The notes: generated by a model from the letters alone, not told the origin. Counted from the first letter of the stretch, positions 25,242 through 35,155 are shown. The stretch is 64,000 bases of DNA from JAWSVE01 sp050789445 (GCA_050789445.1 JAILXR010000001.1:1302001-1366000), one strand, 5' to 3'. Numbers and translations: made by a program.

Positions 25242-25349
25242 TGAGTAGGAATACAAAGAAAAGCCTATAAAAACGCTGTCTTGTACAGATTGTGTGTTTT
25301 TTGATCGCATATAAAAAATCAAATAAAATCAATGAGTTACAAATGTCAA

Positions 25350-25362
25350 CGGTTACTAACCG
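25350..25362. repeat. Short palindrome CGGTTA-C-TAACCG
   Basis: A perfect 6+1+6 palindrome. A related shorter one (CGGT-A-ACCG) occurs at 25431-25439, about 80 bases away. It may be an operator for an unknown regulator. Confidence 0.4.
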
Positions 25363-25525
25363 GATTATTTAATGATTTTTAATGTTTAAGCATTCAGAGT
25401 AAGTCACTGTGTGCATAAAAAGTTAGTGGGCGGTAACCGTGAAACAGGCGTAGACACATTTCCATTACAGATATTTGTCTTATCGATAATAAATAGTTAT
25501 TAAAAACTCTTTTTTTGATAAAGAC

Positions 25526-26527
25526 TTAATCTGAGAGATCTACGAGATAACGACCTCGAGCATGGCCATTTAAGATCCGAGCTAAGTACTCAGGAGCCTG
25601 CTCGAGTTTTATAGATTCGGCCATCGTCTCTAAATTGGGAAGTTTATATTTTGCCGATAACGCATTCCAATTATCTCTCTTACGAGCAAGTGGTTGTTCG
25701 ACACAATCTACTCCCAGTAAGTTCACATTTCGTAAAATGAATGGAAATACTGAGGCATTGAAATTAGGAGAGGCTGTCATTCCGCAAATGGCAACACTGC
25801 CACCATACTGAAGAGATTTGAGAATATTACTGAGAATTTCGCCGCCAACACAGTCAATTGCATGAGCCCACTGTGGTTTAACTGCTGGTCGTTTCGTAAC
25901 TTCAGACATTGTTGAGCGTTCGATAACCTGTTTTGCTCCAAGGGACACCAACCATTCACTTTGTTCAAGCTTGCCAGTTAAAGCAGTGACATCAAAACCA
26001 AGATGCGCCAATAGCGCGACACTAAAGCTACCCACACCACCTGTCGCTCCACTGACGAGCACAGGGCCATCTTCTGGATTCGCTCCCATGTGTAAAATTT
26101 TGTCTACACATAGTGCCGCCGTGAAACCCGCAGTACCGATAATCATCGATTCTTTCATTGAGAGCGTTGAGGGTAATTTTACTGCCCAGTTGGCAGGTAC
26201 TCGTATACGCTGGGACAGTCCCCCTGAAGTGTTCATTCCTAGATCATATCCGCAAACAACAACTTCATCACCCGCTTGAAATGTCCCTGAACTGTCTTCG
26301 AGCACAATACCAGCGGCATCAATACCCGGTGTATGAGGGTATTCTTTTGTCACTCCTGGGTTGCCACTAGCTGATAATGCATCTTTGTAATTAAGCGACG
26401 AATACTGAACATCAACTAACAAATCACCAGCTGGGAGGTCGTCAACTGACCGTTTAATGACGGATAGTTCGAATTGATTATTCGCTGTTGCTTCAACTCG
26501 TAAAGCTTGGAAAAAGTTGTCACTCAT
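25526..26527 (-). CDS. acuI: Acrylyl-CoA reductase / YhdH-type quinone oxidoreductase
   Basis: 333 residues of the MDR (zinc-independent medium-chain reductase) superfamily. Opening MSDNFFQALRVEA, the SSLNYKDALSASGNPG segment of the YhdH/AcuI group, and the NADPH-binding GATGGVGSFSVALLAHLGF Rossmann motif at about residue 150. Family members reduce acrylyl-CoA to propionyl-CoA with NADPH and protect against acrylate, for example from DMSP breakdown. The pseudomonad neighbour of sohB is of this family. Acrylyl-CoA specificity is inferred; no other DMSP genes are in the window. Confidence 0.85.
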   Translation of the reverse strand: MSDNFFQALRVEATANNQFELSVIKRSVDDLPAGDLLVDVQYSSLNYKDALSASGNPGVTKEYPHTPGIDAAGIVLEDSSGTFQAGDEVVVCGYDLGMNTSGGLSQRIRVPANWAVKLPSTLSMKESMIIGTAGFTAALCVDKILHMGANPEDGPVLVSGATGGVGSFSVALLAHLGFDVTALTGKLEQSEWLVSLGAKQVIERSTMSEVTKRPAVKPQWAHAIDCVGGEILSNILKSLQYGGSVAICGMTASPNFNASVFPFILRNVNLLGVDCVEQPLARKRDNWNALSAKYKLPNLETMAESIKLEQAPEYLARILNGHARGRYLVDLSD

Positions 26528-26633
26528 AGAATTGTCTCGACATTAATAGTGATTAACGTTCTGTATGAACAGTCATTATCGTCTAGATACTTAACAGTGG
26601 TTATAGTCTTTTTTAAACAATTTAATAAATTTT

Positions 26634-27710
26634 CTAAGAAAAAAATCGTGTCGTTTGCAAACGTTCCCACCAAGTTAACAATAAACGGTCCACTGCAGAC
26701 TGCGAGGCCATACCTAATTTTTCTGGTAACGATTTTTTCTGTTGATATTGCACTTCTAAAATATCTGCAGTATCTGCCAAACTTGTTAAATATTCATCGC
26801 TAGTTTGAACATCATCAATCAGTTTATTTTCAAGCGCTTTTGTGCCATACCAAGTTTCACCCGTTGCTACCGAATCTACATCAAGCTCAGGACGGTTTTC
26901 TGAAATAAAGTCTTTAAATAAATGATGCGTTTCTTCTAGCTCTTCTGAAAATTTCTCTCGCCCCTTATCCGTATTCTCTGCAAACATGGTTAACGTTCGC
27001 TTATATTCACCTGCCGTTTGCATTTCAAAATCAATATCGTTTTTCTTTAAAAGACGATGAAAGTTAGGTAGTTGGGCCACAACACCGATAGATCCAATTA
27101 TTGCAAAAGGCGCTGCAAGAATATTATTACCGACACACGCCATCATGTAACCACCACTTGCTGCAACCTTGTCGATACAAATAGTCAAAGGAATTTTTTT
27201 CTTGGTAATGCGCTGTAACTGACTAGCAGCTAGGCCATAGCTGTGAACCATTCCGCCGCCACTTTCTAACCTAATAACGATCTCATCTTTTGAATCAGCA
27301 ATACTTAAAACGGTTGTTATCTCTTCACGCATTTGGTGTGTTGCACTAGCTTTCATATCGCCATCAAAATTTAGAACAAAGACTCTCTTTTTATGGTCTT
27401 TTTCAATTTGTTCTGCGTTCTTTTTGTTTTGTTTCTTTATTTCTTTTTTTCTAGAGGCTTCTTGTTCTTTTTCTTTCTTTTTTTCTTCTTTTAACAGCTG
27501 CTTTATTTCATGATGATCAAGCACGGCACTTTTTAAGGTATCACTCATGCTTTTGTAGATATCATTAAGCTTAGTTACTTCAATATGGCCATGATCAGAC
27601 TTTGGACCTTTATGACTTGCTGCCATTGCAAAAATAATGACGGCTAAGATACAAACAACAAAAGTAACTGTTTTTGCCAAGAACAAACCGTATTCTGCTA
27701 GAAATTCCAA
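26634..27710 (-). CDS. sohB: SohB-type inner-membrane S49 protease
   Basis: 358 residues. An N-terminal hydrophobic segment (LFLAKTVTFVVCILAVIIFAMA) anchors it in the inner membrane. A charged coiled coil (residues 70-105, Lys/Glu-rich) precedes the S49 catalytic domain with the nucleophile in DKVAASGGYMMACVGN and a downstream YKRTLTMFAENTDKGRE region holding the expected Lys. Length and arrangement match E. coli SohB. It probably degrades membrane or periplasmic proteins. The neighbours acuI-like, nudC and fimL give the same cluster as in Pseudomonas. Confidence 0.93.
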   Translation of the reverse strand: MEFLAEYGLFLAKTVTFVVCILAVIIFAMAASHKGPKSDHGHIEVTKLNDIYKSMSDTLKSAVLDHHEIKQLLKEEKKKEKEQEASRKKEIKKQNKKNAEQIEKDHKKRVFVLNFDGDMKASATHQMREEITTVLSIADSKDEIVIRLESGGGMVHSYGLAASQLQRITKKKIPLTICIDKVAASGGYMMACVGNNILAAPFAIIGSIGVVAQLPNFHRLLKKNDIDFEMQTAGEYKRTLTMFAENTDKGREKFSEELEETHHLFKDFISENRPELDVDSVATGETWYGTKALENKLIDDVQTSDEYLTSLADTADILEVQYQQKKSLPEKLGMASQSAVDRLLLTWWERLQTTRFFS

Positions 27711-27900
27711 GAGTGACTCCCAAATAAATGAATAAAGAACAACTGTGAATTGTATCGTGTTGCTAGATTATGCTAAAAAACAGGATCAGCTTTGATATCT
27801 TCATTCAATAAAAGATACGTTAAAGTGTAACTGTCTTTATAAAAGGCGATATTCTACCGCAGGAAAACCTGAGCTGCAGTGAATAGAAGAGGAAATTTAA

Positions 27901-28551
27901 CTATTCCCAACGATTAACCGCGTTCTGAGCCATATCATTGAGAGGACGAGCTAATAAACCCGTATTGGAAAGGCGCACGTCGTAGAGAGCACCATCAGAC
28001 ATAGGAACAAAAGTAGCGCTACCATAGACTGCATCCACTATGCTTGAGCGCCCAAAGCCATTAAATATTGCCCAAATATCAACTCCAAACTGACTTTTAT
28101 TTAATGAATAAACTGTCCGCTCTGAAGAGCGCTCTTCTTCCAGCGAATAGTAACGGCCGCTTATTCGATCAAGACGATACCCAGGTTTAATACCTGCAGC
28201 ACTCAACGAGTTTGGCCATTTAAGCATTCGTGCATCTAACTGCCACTGATCACCTGCTAGTTCATACCGAGTTTCGTTTCCTTTTTTATCAACAAGAGTT
28301 GCCTTATAGCGTTGCGGAGCAATCTCTTCAAAGCTGACTGTTGCTACAACTTGTTCTTCAACAACCTGTTCATAGCTATAAATATCTAGCGCTGAAAACG
28401 CAAAGAAAATTCCTACCGTAATCAATACCAAACCAAACATGCCGCGAAGCCAACCCAGAAACCATCCTGATCTAGCCAAAACTTTAAGAGACGCCAACAC
28501 GACCAACACACCGATGAGGACGGCTCCAATTGCTAACGCACTATAAAACAT
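27901..28551 (-). CDS. Conserved two-helix membrane protein next to nudC, function unknown
   Basis: 216 residues. Two membrane helices at the N-terminus (about 4-25 and 33-55) are followed by a soluble beta-rich domain (YKATLVDKKGNETRYELAGDQWQLDARMLKWP) probably in the periplasm. I recall homologues beside nudC in Pseudomonas, sometimes annotated loosely as cation or multidrug efflux proteins, but the two-helix topology does not support transport by itself. The gene stops three bases after nudC's start region on the same strand, so it is in the fimL-nudC operon. Confidence 0.75.
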   Translation of the reverse strand: MFYSALAIGAVLIGVLVVLASLKVLARSGWFLGWLRGMFGLVLITVGIFFAFSALDIYSYEQVVEEQVVATVSFEEIAPQRYKATLVDKKGNETRYELAGDQWQLDARMLKWPNSLSAAGIKPGYRLDRISGRYYSLEEERSSERTVYSLNKSQFGVDIWAIFNGFGRSSIVDAVYGSATFVPMSDGALYDVRLSNTGLLARPLNDMAQNAVNRWE

Positions 28552-28553
28552 AG

Positions 28554-29453
28554 TTAATCCTTTTCAGCACACTTAGCCACAAACTGACTAATAAGTTTTC
28601 CAGAGAGACTACCTGCAGCGGGTATTGAGGGCAAGTCACTATAATGAAACCATTTAGCATCGATTATTTCGATACCATCAACTTCAATATCACCTGAGTC
28701 GTATTCAGCATAAAAGCCGATCATCAACTGACCAGGATAAGGCCAAGGCTGGCTAGCGAAGTATTGTAAATTTTTAACACTAACCGCAACTTCTTCAGCG
28801 ACTTCTCGACGTAATGCATTCTCAACCGTTTCGCCAGGCTCAATAAACCCCGCCAAGGGACTGTAAAATTCTGCTTTTCCTCTTGCGTGTTTCGCCAGTA
28901 AACACTCCTCGCCTTTTGTGATTAGTACAATCACACAAGGCGATAACCTTGGATAGTAATGAAGACCGCAGGGTTCACATACTCTCGCTCGCTCTTCTCC
29001 ATGGTACTTTGTTTTACTTCCGCACTTTCCGCAAAATTGATGACTACTATCCCAATTAAATATTTGCATGCCACTACCAATCATCTCAAAGTGAGATTCA
29101 GTAATCGCATTCCGAATCAGTAAATTTCGAACAGCTTCCCATCGATAACCAGCAGGCAGTTGTGATTGATGAGAGACTTTAACGGCAAAGCACGGATGAT
29201 TATCGTAATAACCAATGTGATGTTGCTCTATAGGTTCCAAACCAGAAAACTGCCAAGTGAAATGATCCATCGGTTGCCATTCTGAACCCTCACTCATTAG
29301 TACTTGATATTCATCAACGAGCACAACATAAAGTGCATCACTTGGTGCTTTTAAAGATGCCTCTAAATGGGTTGCTTGTTTCTTTTCTTCTGATAGATCT
29401 TTCAGATAGACAGATGCTAACTTTGAAGAAAATCCTGGTTTGAATCGACTCAT
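28554..29453 (-). CDS. nudC: NAD+ diphosphatase NudC (NADH pyrophosphatase)
   Basis: 299 residues. A zinc ribbon (FCGKCGSKTKYH ... ARVCEPCG) lies before the Nudix domain, and the Nudix box follows the G-x5-E-x7-REVAEEV pattern (GFIEPGET...). The downstream motif SQPWPYPGQLMIGF is the NudC signature for NAD(H) specificity. NudC cleaves NADH and removes NAD caps from RNA. It lies between fimL and a membrane protein with gaps of only two bases, so the three are one transcription unit. Confidence 0.95.
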   Translation of the reverse strand: MSRFKPGFSSKLASVYLKDLSEEKKQATHLEASLKAPSDALYVVLVDEYQVLMSEGSEWQPMDHFTWQFSGLEPIEQHHIGYYDNHPCFAVKVSHQSQLPAGYRWEAVRNLLIRNAITESHFEMIGSGMQIFNWDSSHQFCGKCGSKTKYHGEERARVCEPCGLHYYPRLSPCVIVLITKGEECLLAKHARGKAEFYSPLAGFIEPGETVENALRREVAEEVAVSVKNLQYFASQPWPYPGQLMIGFYAEYDSGDIEVDGIEIIDAKWFHYSDLPSIPAAGSLSGKLISQFVAKCAEKD

Positions 29454-29455
29454 GT

Positions 29456-31180
29456 TTATGGCTTCACAGGATGGCCTAAGGCCTCCAAACTCTCTTCAGC
29501 AATTTCCAACGTAAAATCACCCGCATCCCGATCAGTTTTTATTGCGTCCAAGTAATATTCTAAACCGATAACAGCATCCGCAAACGTTTCCAGTAAATGC
29601 TGTAATGCAGCTGGCTGGTCGTTGTGTAATAAAGTGTCGTCAACAAATTCGACGCAACTTGCCAAGACTTTACAAGCACGCTGTAATCCAAGCACAGCCA
29701 TTCCGCCGCGAACACTATCAAGTGTTGCCCCAACATTTTTAATGTGGCCTCGATCGTAATTTGAATCGGCAAATGAGTTTAGAGCGCGCTTAACAAGCGC
29801 TAAACCCGATTCAGCTTCTTTAAGAACAACCGTTTCGGCTTCTGCTAATTGATTTGATGCAATCACTTCTTTTCGTGCAATTGTATTTGCTTGTAACAAA
29901 CGTTCATCAGAAAGGTTTGAAGACTCTAGGCCAGCTATTGTGCTCTCAACATAAAGGACCGCATCAGCAACATCGACCATGTCTTTTGCATCGGCTTCTT
30001 CTGGATTCTTTTTCCATCGCTCAACTTTTTCAATTTCTTGTTTTAATGCATTACTCGGTGACGTCAACCCAACCACCGATAAAATTTCTGATACTTTACC
30101 CATCATGCCCAGTAACTCATCGAAATCAGAAGTAGAACCTGTTCCACCTTGAGAGGCTCTTTCTAAAATATCTTTGATGGAGCGCAACTCATCATTGAGT
30201 ACCAATGCTACCGAACTCACTGTCGTTGCACTCGGTCCCCTTAGTACTTCTCTTTCTCTCGATAGCTCAGCGTCGTTATAGTTTAGCGACTCATATTTAT
30301 AAATTTCTTGAATCTCTTTAATCGAGTCACTATAAATTCCAGAAGCAGCAATGAGATATAAACACTCCTTCACCAATAATTTGGGTGGGTCTTGATCAAG
30401 CGCCTGCTGGCCTTGTGCTTGAAGTTTTTTAATTTCTCGATCGATAGCTCCCAATAGTTGTTTCCGAGCTTTCGGTATTTCCATTTGAGATGCAGCCATC
30501 GCTTCAAGCGCTACAGCAGCGACTCGCCATAAAACGGTCAGTGGACGACCACCGGAAATGGACGACAATCGTTCCATTGAACGCTGCATCATGCCCAATG
30601 ATGGCTTAGTTAACTTATCTTTAAATACGCTAAGCAGGCCCACCTGATACATATGCCGTAAACGACGTACCAGCGGTTCTAAATCTTCACTCAACACTGA
30701 GCTAGCTTGTCCAGGCTGGCCAATTAATTCTTTTCCTGCAGATGTATTGACCTCAAAAAAATAACTTTCTTCTAATGACTTATCCCCTCGGGCTTTCCTA
30801 AGCTCATTAATCGTTGGGATGAGTAAGACTGGCATTCCTTTTCGAGTTTGTATTGTGTATTCAACGTAGCGAGGAACAATGAAGAATGCACTGGTAAGGA
30901 CACCTAATTTTGCCTCATTACCTTCACCACCTACCGTAATTTCATTAGCAAGAGCTAAAACTTCTTTTGCGAGTAAATCTGCGCCATGCAATTGCACTAA
31001 ACTTAAAGTGCCGCTAATTTGTTGCATACCTTCTATACAAGCTTGTAATAATTCTCCGTTCTCCATGTCAGCAACAAACTGTTCTAGTTTTGCCGCTGAT
31101 TGTTCTATTGTCGAAACCAGCTCATCATGAACAAGGTTGAGTGACGCTAGATTGACTTTTACGCTCTGAGTCACAATCAA
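29456..31180 (-). CDS. fimL: FimL-like protein (ChpA N-terminal homologue)
   Basis: 574 residues, soluble, almost entirely helical. The N-terminus (NLASLNLVHDELVSTIEQSA...) and the internal helical bundles match FimL, which resembles the N-terminal part of the Pseudomonas chemotaxis-like kinase ChpA and helps type IV pilus twitching and cAMP signalling. The Hpt phosphorylation His is apparently not conserved (SGTLSLVQLHGADLLAK), as expected for FimL. nudC follows two bases downstream, the same order as PA1822-PA1823. The identification rests on gene order and character; a ChpA-type fragment would be the alternative. Confidence 0.75.
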   Translation of the reverse strand: MIVTQSVKVNLASLNLVHDELVSTIEQSAAKLEQFVADMENGELLQACIEGMQQISGTLSLVQLHGADLLAKEVLALANEITVGGEGNEAKLGVLTSAFFIVPRYVEYTIQTRKGMPVLLIPTINELRKARGDKSLEESYFFEVNTSAGKELIGQPGQASSVLSEDLEPLVRRLRHMYQVGLLSVFKDKLTKPSLGMMQRSMERLSSISGGRPLTVLWRVAAVALEAMAASQMEIPKARKQLLGAIDREIKKLQAQGQQALDQDPPKLLVKECLYLIAASGIYSDSIKEIQEIYKYESLNYNDAELSREREVLRGPSATTVSSVALVLNDELRSIKDILERASQGGTGSTSDFDELLGMMGKVSEILSVVGLTSPSNALKQEIEKVERWKKNPEEADAKDMVDVADAVLYVESTIAGLESSNLSDERLLQANTIARKEVIASNQLAEAETVVLKEAESGLALVKRALNSFADSNYDRGHIKNVGATLDSVRGGMAVLGLQRACKVLASCVEFVDDTLLHNDQPAALQHLLETFADAVIGLEYYLDAIKTDRDAGDFTLEIAEESLEALGHPVKP

Positions 31181-31858
31181 TTCCTTAGTAATCTAAAGTG
31201 GATGGGGAAACTTAAGTCGAATAAGGTGACAAAGTCTTCTGAAAAAGTGTAATGGATGAAAATATCTTTGCCCAAAGACATTTAGCTAACATTTGCCTAT
31301 CAATGCACTATTTTGAGTATTTGTATCAAGACTGCTAACAAAAAAACAGTTATTTAACCGAAGCTTAGCGCATCTTATTATACTTTTCTCTTAGTTTTTC
31401 CTGTGCTGTTAAAAATCACGACCAAATGGCCTAAAGCATTAAATACGTCACAATTAAGCACAGTGATTGAATTCAGCTGTATAAGTAAAAAAGTCATCTA
31501 TACTCAAAACAAATAGGTGATTTTTCCTAACGATTTGTTATCAATCTAGCTTCAGGCAGAGGTTTTAATAACAGATAACAATACAGTACAAAGGGATATT
31601 GCTTCTTTTGAATTGAATAATGCATTTTCAATTCAATTCTGAAAATAAAAATGTTCTAATTATGGCGTTTTTTAGAACCTAACCGTAAACTCTACGCTTA
31701 GTTTTAAAGCTCCACAATTCGGCTCCACAGCAGATTACTGAAACAGGAACGTTTGTGCAGTAAGCATTAGAATAATTAATATACAATTTAGGATTCTAAT
31801 TCATTTAGATGATTTAAATTTAAGCATTTGTTTAGCTAGCTAGAGGATCAAAACAGAA
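31181..31858. other. Gene-free divergent region between fimL and nhaB
   Basis: 678 AT-rich bases with no coding frame. Promoters for fimL (minus) and nhaB (plus) must lie here. The clear structure is an inverted repeat at 31608-31636. nhaB is preceded by CTAGAGGATC a few bases before its ATG. Confidence 0.55.
31608..31636. repeat. Inverted repeat in the fimL-nhaB region
   Basis: TTGAATTGAA (31608-31617) and TTCAATTCAA (31627-31636) are perfect complements around nine bases. Palindromic operator-like; it lies about 220 bases before nhaB. Confidence 0.5.
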
Positions 31859-33364
31859 ATGTCTACTACTACACTATTATCAGCTTTCGCGAAAAATTTC
31901 TTAGGGCAAGCTCCTTCTTGGTACAAAAAAACCATTATCGCCTTTCTTGTCCTTAACGTGTTTGTGGTTTTTTTAGTTGATCCCTTCATTGCTGGTTGGT
32001 TGCTTATCGCAGAGTTTATTTTCTGTCTTGCCATGGCTTTAAAATGTTATCCGCTTCAGCCAGGCGGCCTCCTAGCCATCGAGGCCGTTGTGTTGCAGAT
32101 GACAGACTCTCATGCTGTTTTACACGAAGTAACCAACAACTTTGAAGTCATTTTATTATTAATGTTTATGGTTGCTGGTATTTATTTCATGAAAAGCTTA
32201 CTGCTTTTCATTTTCACAAAAATACTCATCAACATAAGATCTAAGATTTTTCTATCGCTTTTGTTTTCAGCCGTTTCAGCTGTTCTATCAGCATTCTTAG
32301 ATGCGCTAACTGTCACGGCAGTACTGATTAGCGTATTTGTTGGCTTCTACTCTGTATACCATAAAGTTGCTTCAGGAATGCCCGCTCACAATGATCATGA
32401 TCATTCAAATGATAATAGCGTCCAAGAATATCATCGAGAAGATCTCGACCAGTTTCGTGCATTCTTAAGAAGCCTCGTCATGCACGGTGCTGTTGGTACA
32501 GCATTAGGCGGGGTATGTACTGTAGTAGGTGAACCACAAAATTTACTAATTGCCGAAAAAGCTGGCTGGCAATTTATTGAATTTTTTATACGAATGACAC
32601 CTGTCACTATGCCTGTACTGGCAGCTGGCCTTTTTACTGTCATTGTTTTAGAAAAATTTAAAATTTTTGGTTACGGAACGGCCATACCAGAAAACGTGTA
32701 CAATATTTTGCAGGAATTTAATAATGAAGAAGAGAAGAAAAGAACAAGAGAAGATAAAGCTGAATTAATTATTCAAGCCATTGCTGCTCTTATTCTTGTA
32801 CTTGGCTTAGCATTTCATGTTGCAGCTGTTGGTTTAATCGGATTGATGATTATCGTTTTATTAACCGCATTTAACGGTATTATTGATGAGCATCGAATTG
32901 GACACGCATTTGAAGAGGCATTACCTTTTACGGCACTACTTGTTGTCTTTTTCACCATCGTCGCCGTCATCGAGAGTCAACACTTATTCTCCCCTATCAC
33001 AAATGCTCTTCTAGCCATGGACACGGATGTACAGCCATCCATGTTTTTTCTCGCTAACGGCTTATTGTCCATGATTAGTGACAATGTATTTGTTGCAACA
33101 GTTTATATTAACCAAGTTAAGGAAGCCCTTGATGCTGGAGAAATTTCTCGTGAGCATTTCGATCATTTAGCCATTGCAATTAACACAGGAACCAACTTAC
33201 CGAGTGTTGCCACACCAAATGGTCAAGCTGCCTTTTTATTCTTACTTACCTCAGCGCTTGCTCCTTTAATTCGTTTATCTTACGGCAAGATGGTACTCAT
33301 GGCTTTACCGTATACGATTGTATTGGGCGGTGTTGGTTTAGCTTGCGTTAAGATCTCGTTCTGA
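31859..33364 (+). CDS. nhaB: Na+/H+ antiporter NhaB
   Basis: 501 residues, close to the E. coli length (about 513). An inner-membrane exporter of Na+ coupled to H+ uptake. The N-terminus (LSAFAKNFLGQAPSWYKKTII) is characteristic. About a dozen hydrophobic segments include FLDALTVTAVLISVFVGFY and SMISDNVFVATVYI, two conserved acidic stretches of the ArsB/NhaB superfamily. A charged loop (DHDHSNDNSVQEY) sits near residue 180. It stands next to sthA and the nqr block, matching a sodium-based energetic system. RBS AGAGGAT upstream. Confidence 0.95.
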   Translation: MSTTTLLSAFAKNFLGQAPSWYKKTIIAFLVLNVFVVFLVDPFIAGWLLIAEFIFCLAMALKCYPLQPGGLLAIEAVVLQMTDSHAVLHEVTNNFEVILLLMFMVAGIYFMKSLLLFIFTKILINIRSKIFLSLLFSAVSAVLSAFLDALTVTAVLISVFVGFYSVYHKVASGMPAHNDHDHSNDNSVQEYHREDLDQFRAFLRSLVMHGAVGTALGGVCTVVGEPQNLLIAEKAGWQFIEFFIRMTPVTMPVLAAGLFTVIVLEKFKIFGYGTAIPENVYNILQEFNNEEEKKRTREDKAELIIQAIAALILVLGLAFHVAAVGLIGLMIIVLLTAFNGIIDEHRIGHAFEEALPFTALLVVFFTIVAVIESQHLFSPITNALLAMDTDVQPSMFFLANGLLSMISDNVFVATVYINQVKEALDAGEISREHFDHLAIAINTGTNLPSVATPNGQAAFLFLLTSALAPLIRLSYGKMVLMALPYTIVLGGVGLACVKISF

Positions 33365-33391
33365 TGTTTGTTATTTAATAAACAAAAAATA

Positions 33392-33424
33392 AAAAAGGCT
33401 TATCCATATTGGATAAGCCTTTTT
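33392..33424. terminator. Bidirectional terminator between nhaB and sthA
   Basis: 14-bp arms (33392-33405 and 33411-33424) with an AT loop of five bases, A-run before and T-run after, so it can end both convergent transcripts. Confidence 0.85.
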
Positions 33425-33455
33425 AATAGTCTTTAAAATAGATTCTTAAAGAAAT

Positions 33456-34844
33456 CTAATGTCTATTCAAACGGTTAATTCCTTCTAGTGCCGCAGTTCG
33501 ATAAGCTTCAGCCATTGTCGGATAATTAAAAACCGTATTAACGAAATAACGAATATCATTTGCCTTACCTGGCTGATTCATTATTGCCTGCCCAATATGA
33601 ATAATTTCTGAAGCTTCACCTCCAAAGCAATGTATTCCTAAAATTTCATAGGTTTCAGTATGAAATAAAATTTTTAATACACCGACTTCTTCGCCACTGA
33701 TTTGAGCTCTTGCAGTGTTTTTAAAATAAGCACGTCCTACTTCGTATGGAACCTTAGCGGTTGTCAGTTCACGCTCTGTTTTACCTAGCGAACTAATTTC
33801 GGGTAATGTATAAATACCTGTCGGCGTATCTGTTACTGATTTAATTTTTTCACCAATAATGGCAGCAGCAACACATCTACCTTGAGTGTACGAAGCGCTG
33901 GCCAAACTCGGCCAACCGATCACATCGCCTGCTGCAAAAATATTTTCAACTGAAGTCTGGTATTGGTCATTAACGGCAATTTGGCCGCGATGATCAGCTT
34001 CAAGGCCAACATTGTCTAGGCCAAGGTTTTCCGTGTTACCCGCTCGGCCATTCGACCAAAGCAATGCATCGGCTCGTAATTTTTTCCCCGATTTCAAATA
34101 CAGCTCTAATCGATTCGGATCATCTAATAAACTTGAAAATTCTTCCCCATGACGAACCATGACACTGCCATCACGAAGGTGATAACTCAATGCATCAGAA
34201 ATTTCATCATCCAAAAATGACAACAATCGCTCTCTGCTATTAATTAAATCAACTTTGACACCCATACCCGAAAAGATAGAAGCATATTCACAACCAATAA
34301 CACCCGCGCCAAAAATTATCATGGTTCGTGGTGTATGCTGCATATTGAGAATGGTGTCACTGTCGTAAACTCGAGGATGATTAAAGTCAATATTACTTGG
34401 ACGATATGGACGAGATCCGGTTGCTATAACAATTTTTTCAGCTGTGTATTTTTCTTTTGCTCCATCATCATAAAATACTTCAATAGTATTTTTATCAAGA
34501 AGCTTACCAAACCCTTTTAGCATTTTAATTCTGTTTCGACTGAAATGACGAGCATGCATATCGGCTTGTTTAGGTATCACCTGCAATGAAGATGCTAAAA
34601 CTTTAGGAAAACTTAAAACGCGTGCATCACCCACTTCACGAAAAATAGGATTGGTATTAAAACGAATAATTTGTTTTATTGCATGACGTAAAGCTTTAGA
34701 GGGTATTGTCCCTTTATGGGTACAATTGCCGCCTACAGATGGCTGATTATCAATCATGCCAACACGCAAGCCGCTTTTCACACAAGCCATTGCCGCGCCT
34801 TCACCGGCAGGACCAGAACCAATGACTAAAACATCAAAATCCAT
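33456..34844 (-). CDS. sthA: Soluble pyridine nucleotide transhydrogenase SthA
   Basis: FAD enzyme exchanging hydride between NADPH and NAD+. The ATG at 34844 (MDFDVLVIGSGPAGEGAAM) is preferred over the open frame to 34868, since GAGGATATGT lies just before it; 462 residues result, as usual. The Rossmann motif GSGPAGEG starts the FAD domain. The GGNCTHKGTIPSK motif keeps one Cys and has Thr in place of the second, which separates transhydrogenases from lipoamide dehydrogenases. The dimerisation domain ends FNYPTMAEAYRTAALEGINR. It lies between nhaB and nqrM. Confidence 0.95.
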   Translation of the reverse strand: MDFDVLVIGSGPAGEGAAMACVKSGLRVGMIDNQPSVGGNCTHKGTIPSKALRHAIKQIIRFNTNPIFREVGDARVLSFPKVLASSLQVIPKQADMHARHFSRNRIKMLKGFGKLLDKNTIEVFYDDGAKEKYTAEKIVIATGSRPYRPSNIDFNHPRVYDSDTILNMQHTPRTMIIFGAGVIGCEYASIFSGMGVKVDLINSRERLLSFLDDEISDALSYHLRDGSVMVRHGEEFSSLLDDPNRLELYLKSGKKLRADALLWSNGRAGNTENLGLDNVGLEADHRGQIAVNDQYQTSVENIFAAGDVIGWPSLASASYTQGRCVAAAIIGEKIKSVTDTPTGIYTLPEISSLGKTERELTTAKVPYEVGRAYFKNTARAQISGEEVGVLKILFHTETYEILGIHCFGGEASEIIHIGQAIMNQPGKANDIRYFVNTVFNYPTMAEAYRTAALEGINRLNRH

Positions 34845-34897
34845 ACATATCCTCAATTTTTTTGCCAAATTTCAATATACAGAAATTTGAAAATACA

Positions 34898-35155
34898 CTA
34901 CTCGTCACCTGGCAGCTTCGCTTGATAAGCAAGTGATTGTTGTTTTTCCTCTCTATTTTTGGTCGCGTCTTCTACACCAACTTCTTCATCACATTGGTTC
35001 GGGTCACCACCGCAAATATCACACACTGTATCCATACCAATTGCACTCATACCGCCACAGGAACCTTTGATGGGGTTTCCTCCCATTAATGAACCAATCG
35101 CCATTCCGGCAACGACCAGTAGCAAGACAATAAAAGTTAAAACAAAAGTCATCAT
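34898..35155 (-). CDS. nqrM: Na+-NQR maturation factor NqrM
   Basis: 85 residues. An N-terminal membrane helix (TFVLTFIVLLLVVAGMAIGSLM) is followed by a cysteine pattern (GSCGGM...VCDICGGDPNQCDEE). NqrM is needed for assembly of the iron centre between NqrD and NqrE, and its Cys residues probably carry iron. It lies between sthA and apbE, on the strand of the nqr operon, at its downstream end. Confidence 0.92.
   Translation of the reverse strand: MMTFVLTFIVLLLVVAGMAIGSLMGGNPIKGSCGGMSAIGMDTVCDICGGDPNQCDEEVGVEDATKNREEKQQSLAYQAKLPGDE

Larger units (their letters stand above)
24882..25525. other. Gene-free stretch with DnaA-box-like sites and palindromes
   Basis: No coding frame of note in 644 bases. 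It contains an inverted repeat (25194-25220), three DnaA-box-like nonamers (25207-25241), and two related palindromes around CGGT-AACCG (25350-25362 and 25431-25439). The msrA promoter should lie near 24890-25000. Confidence 0.6.
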
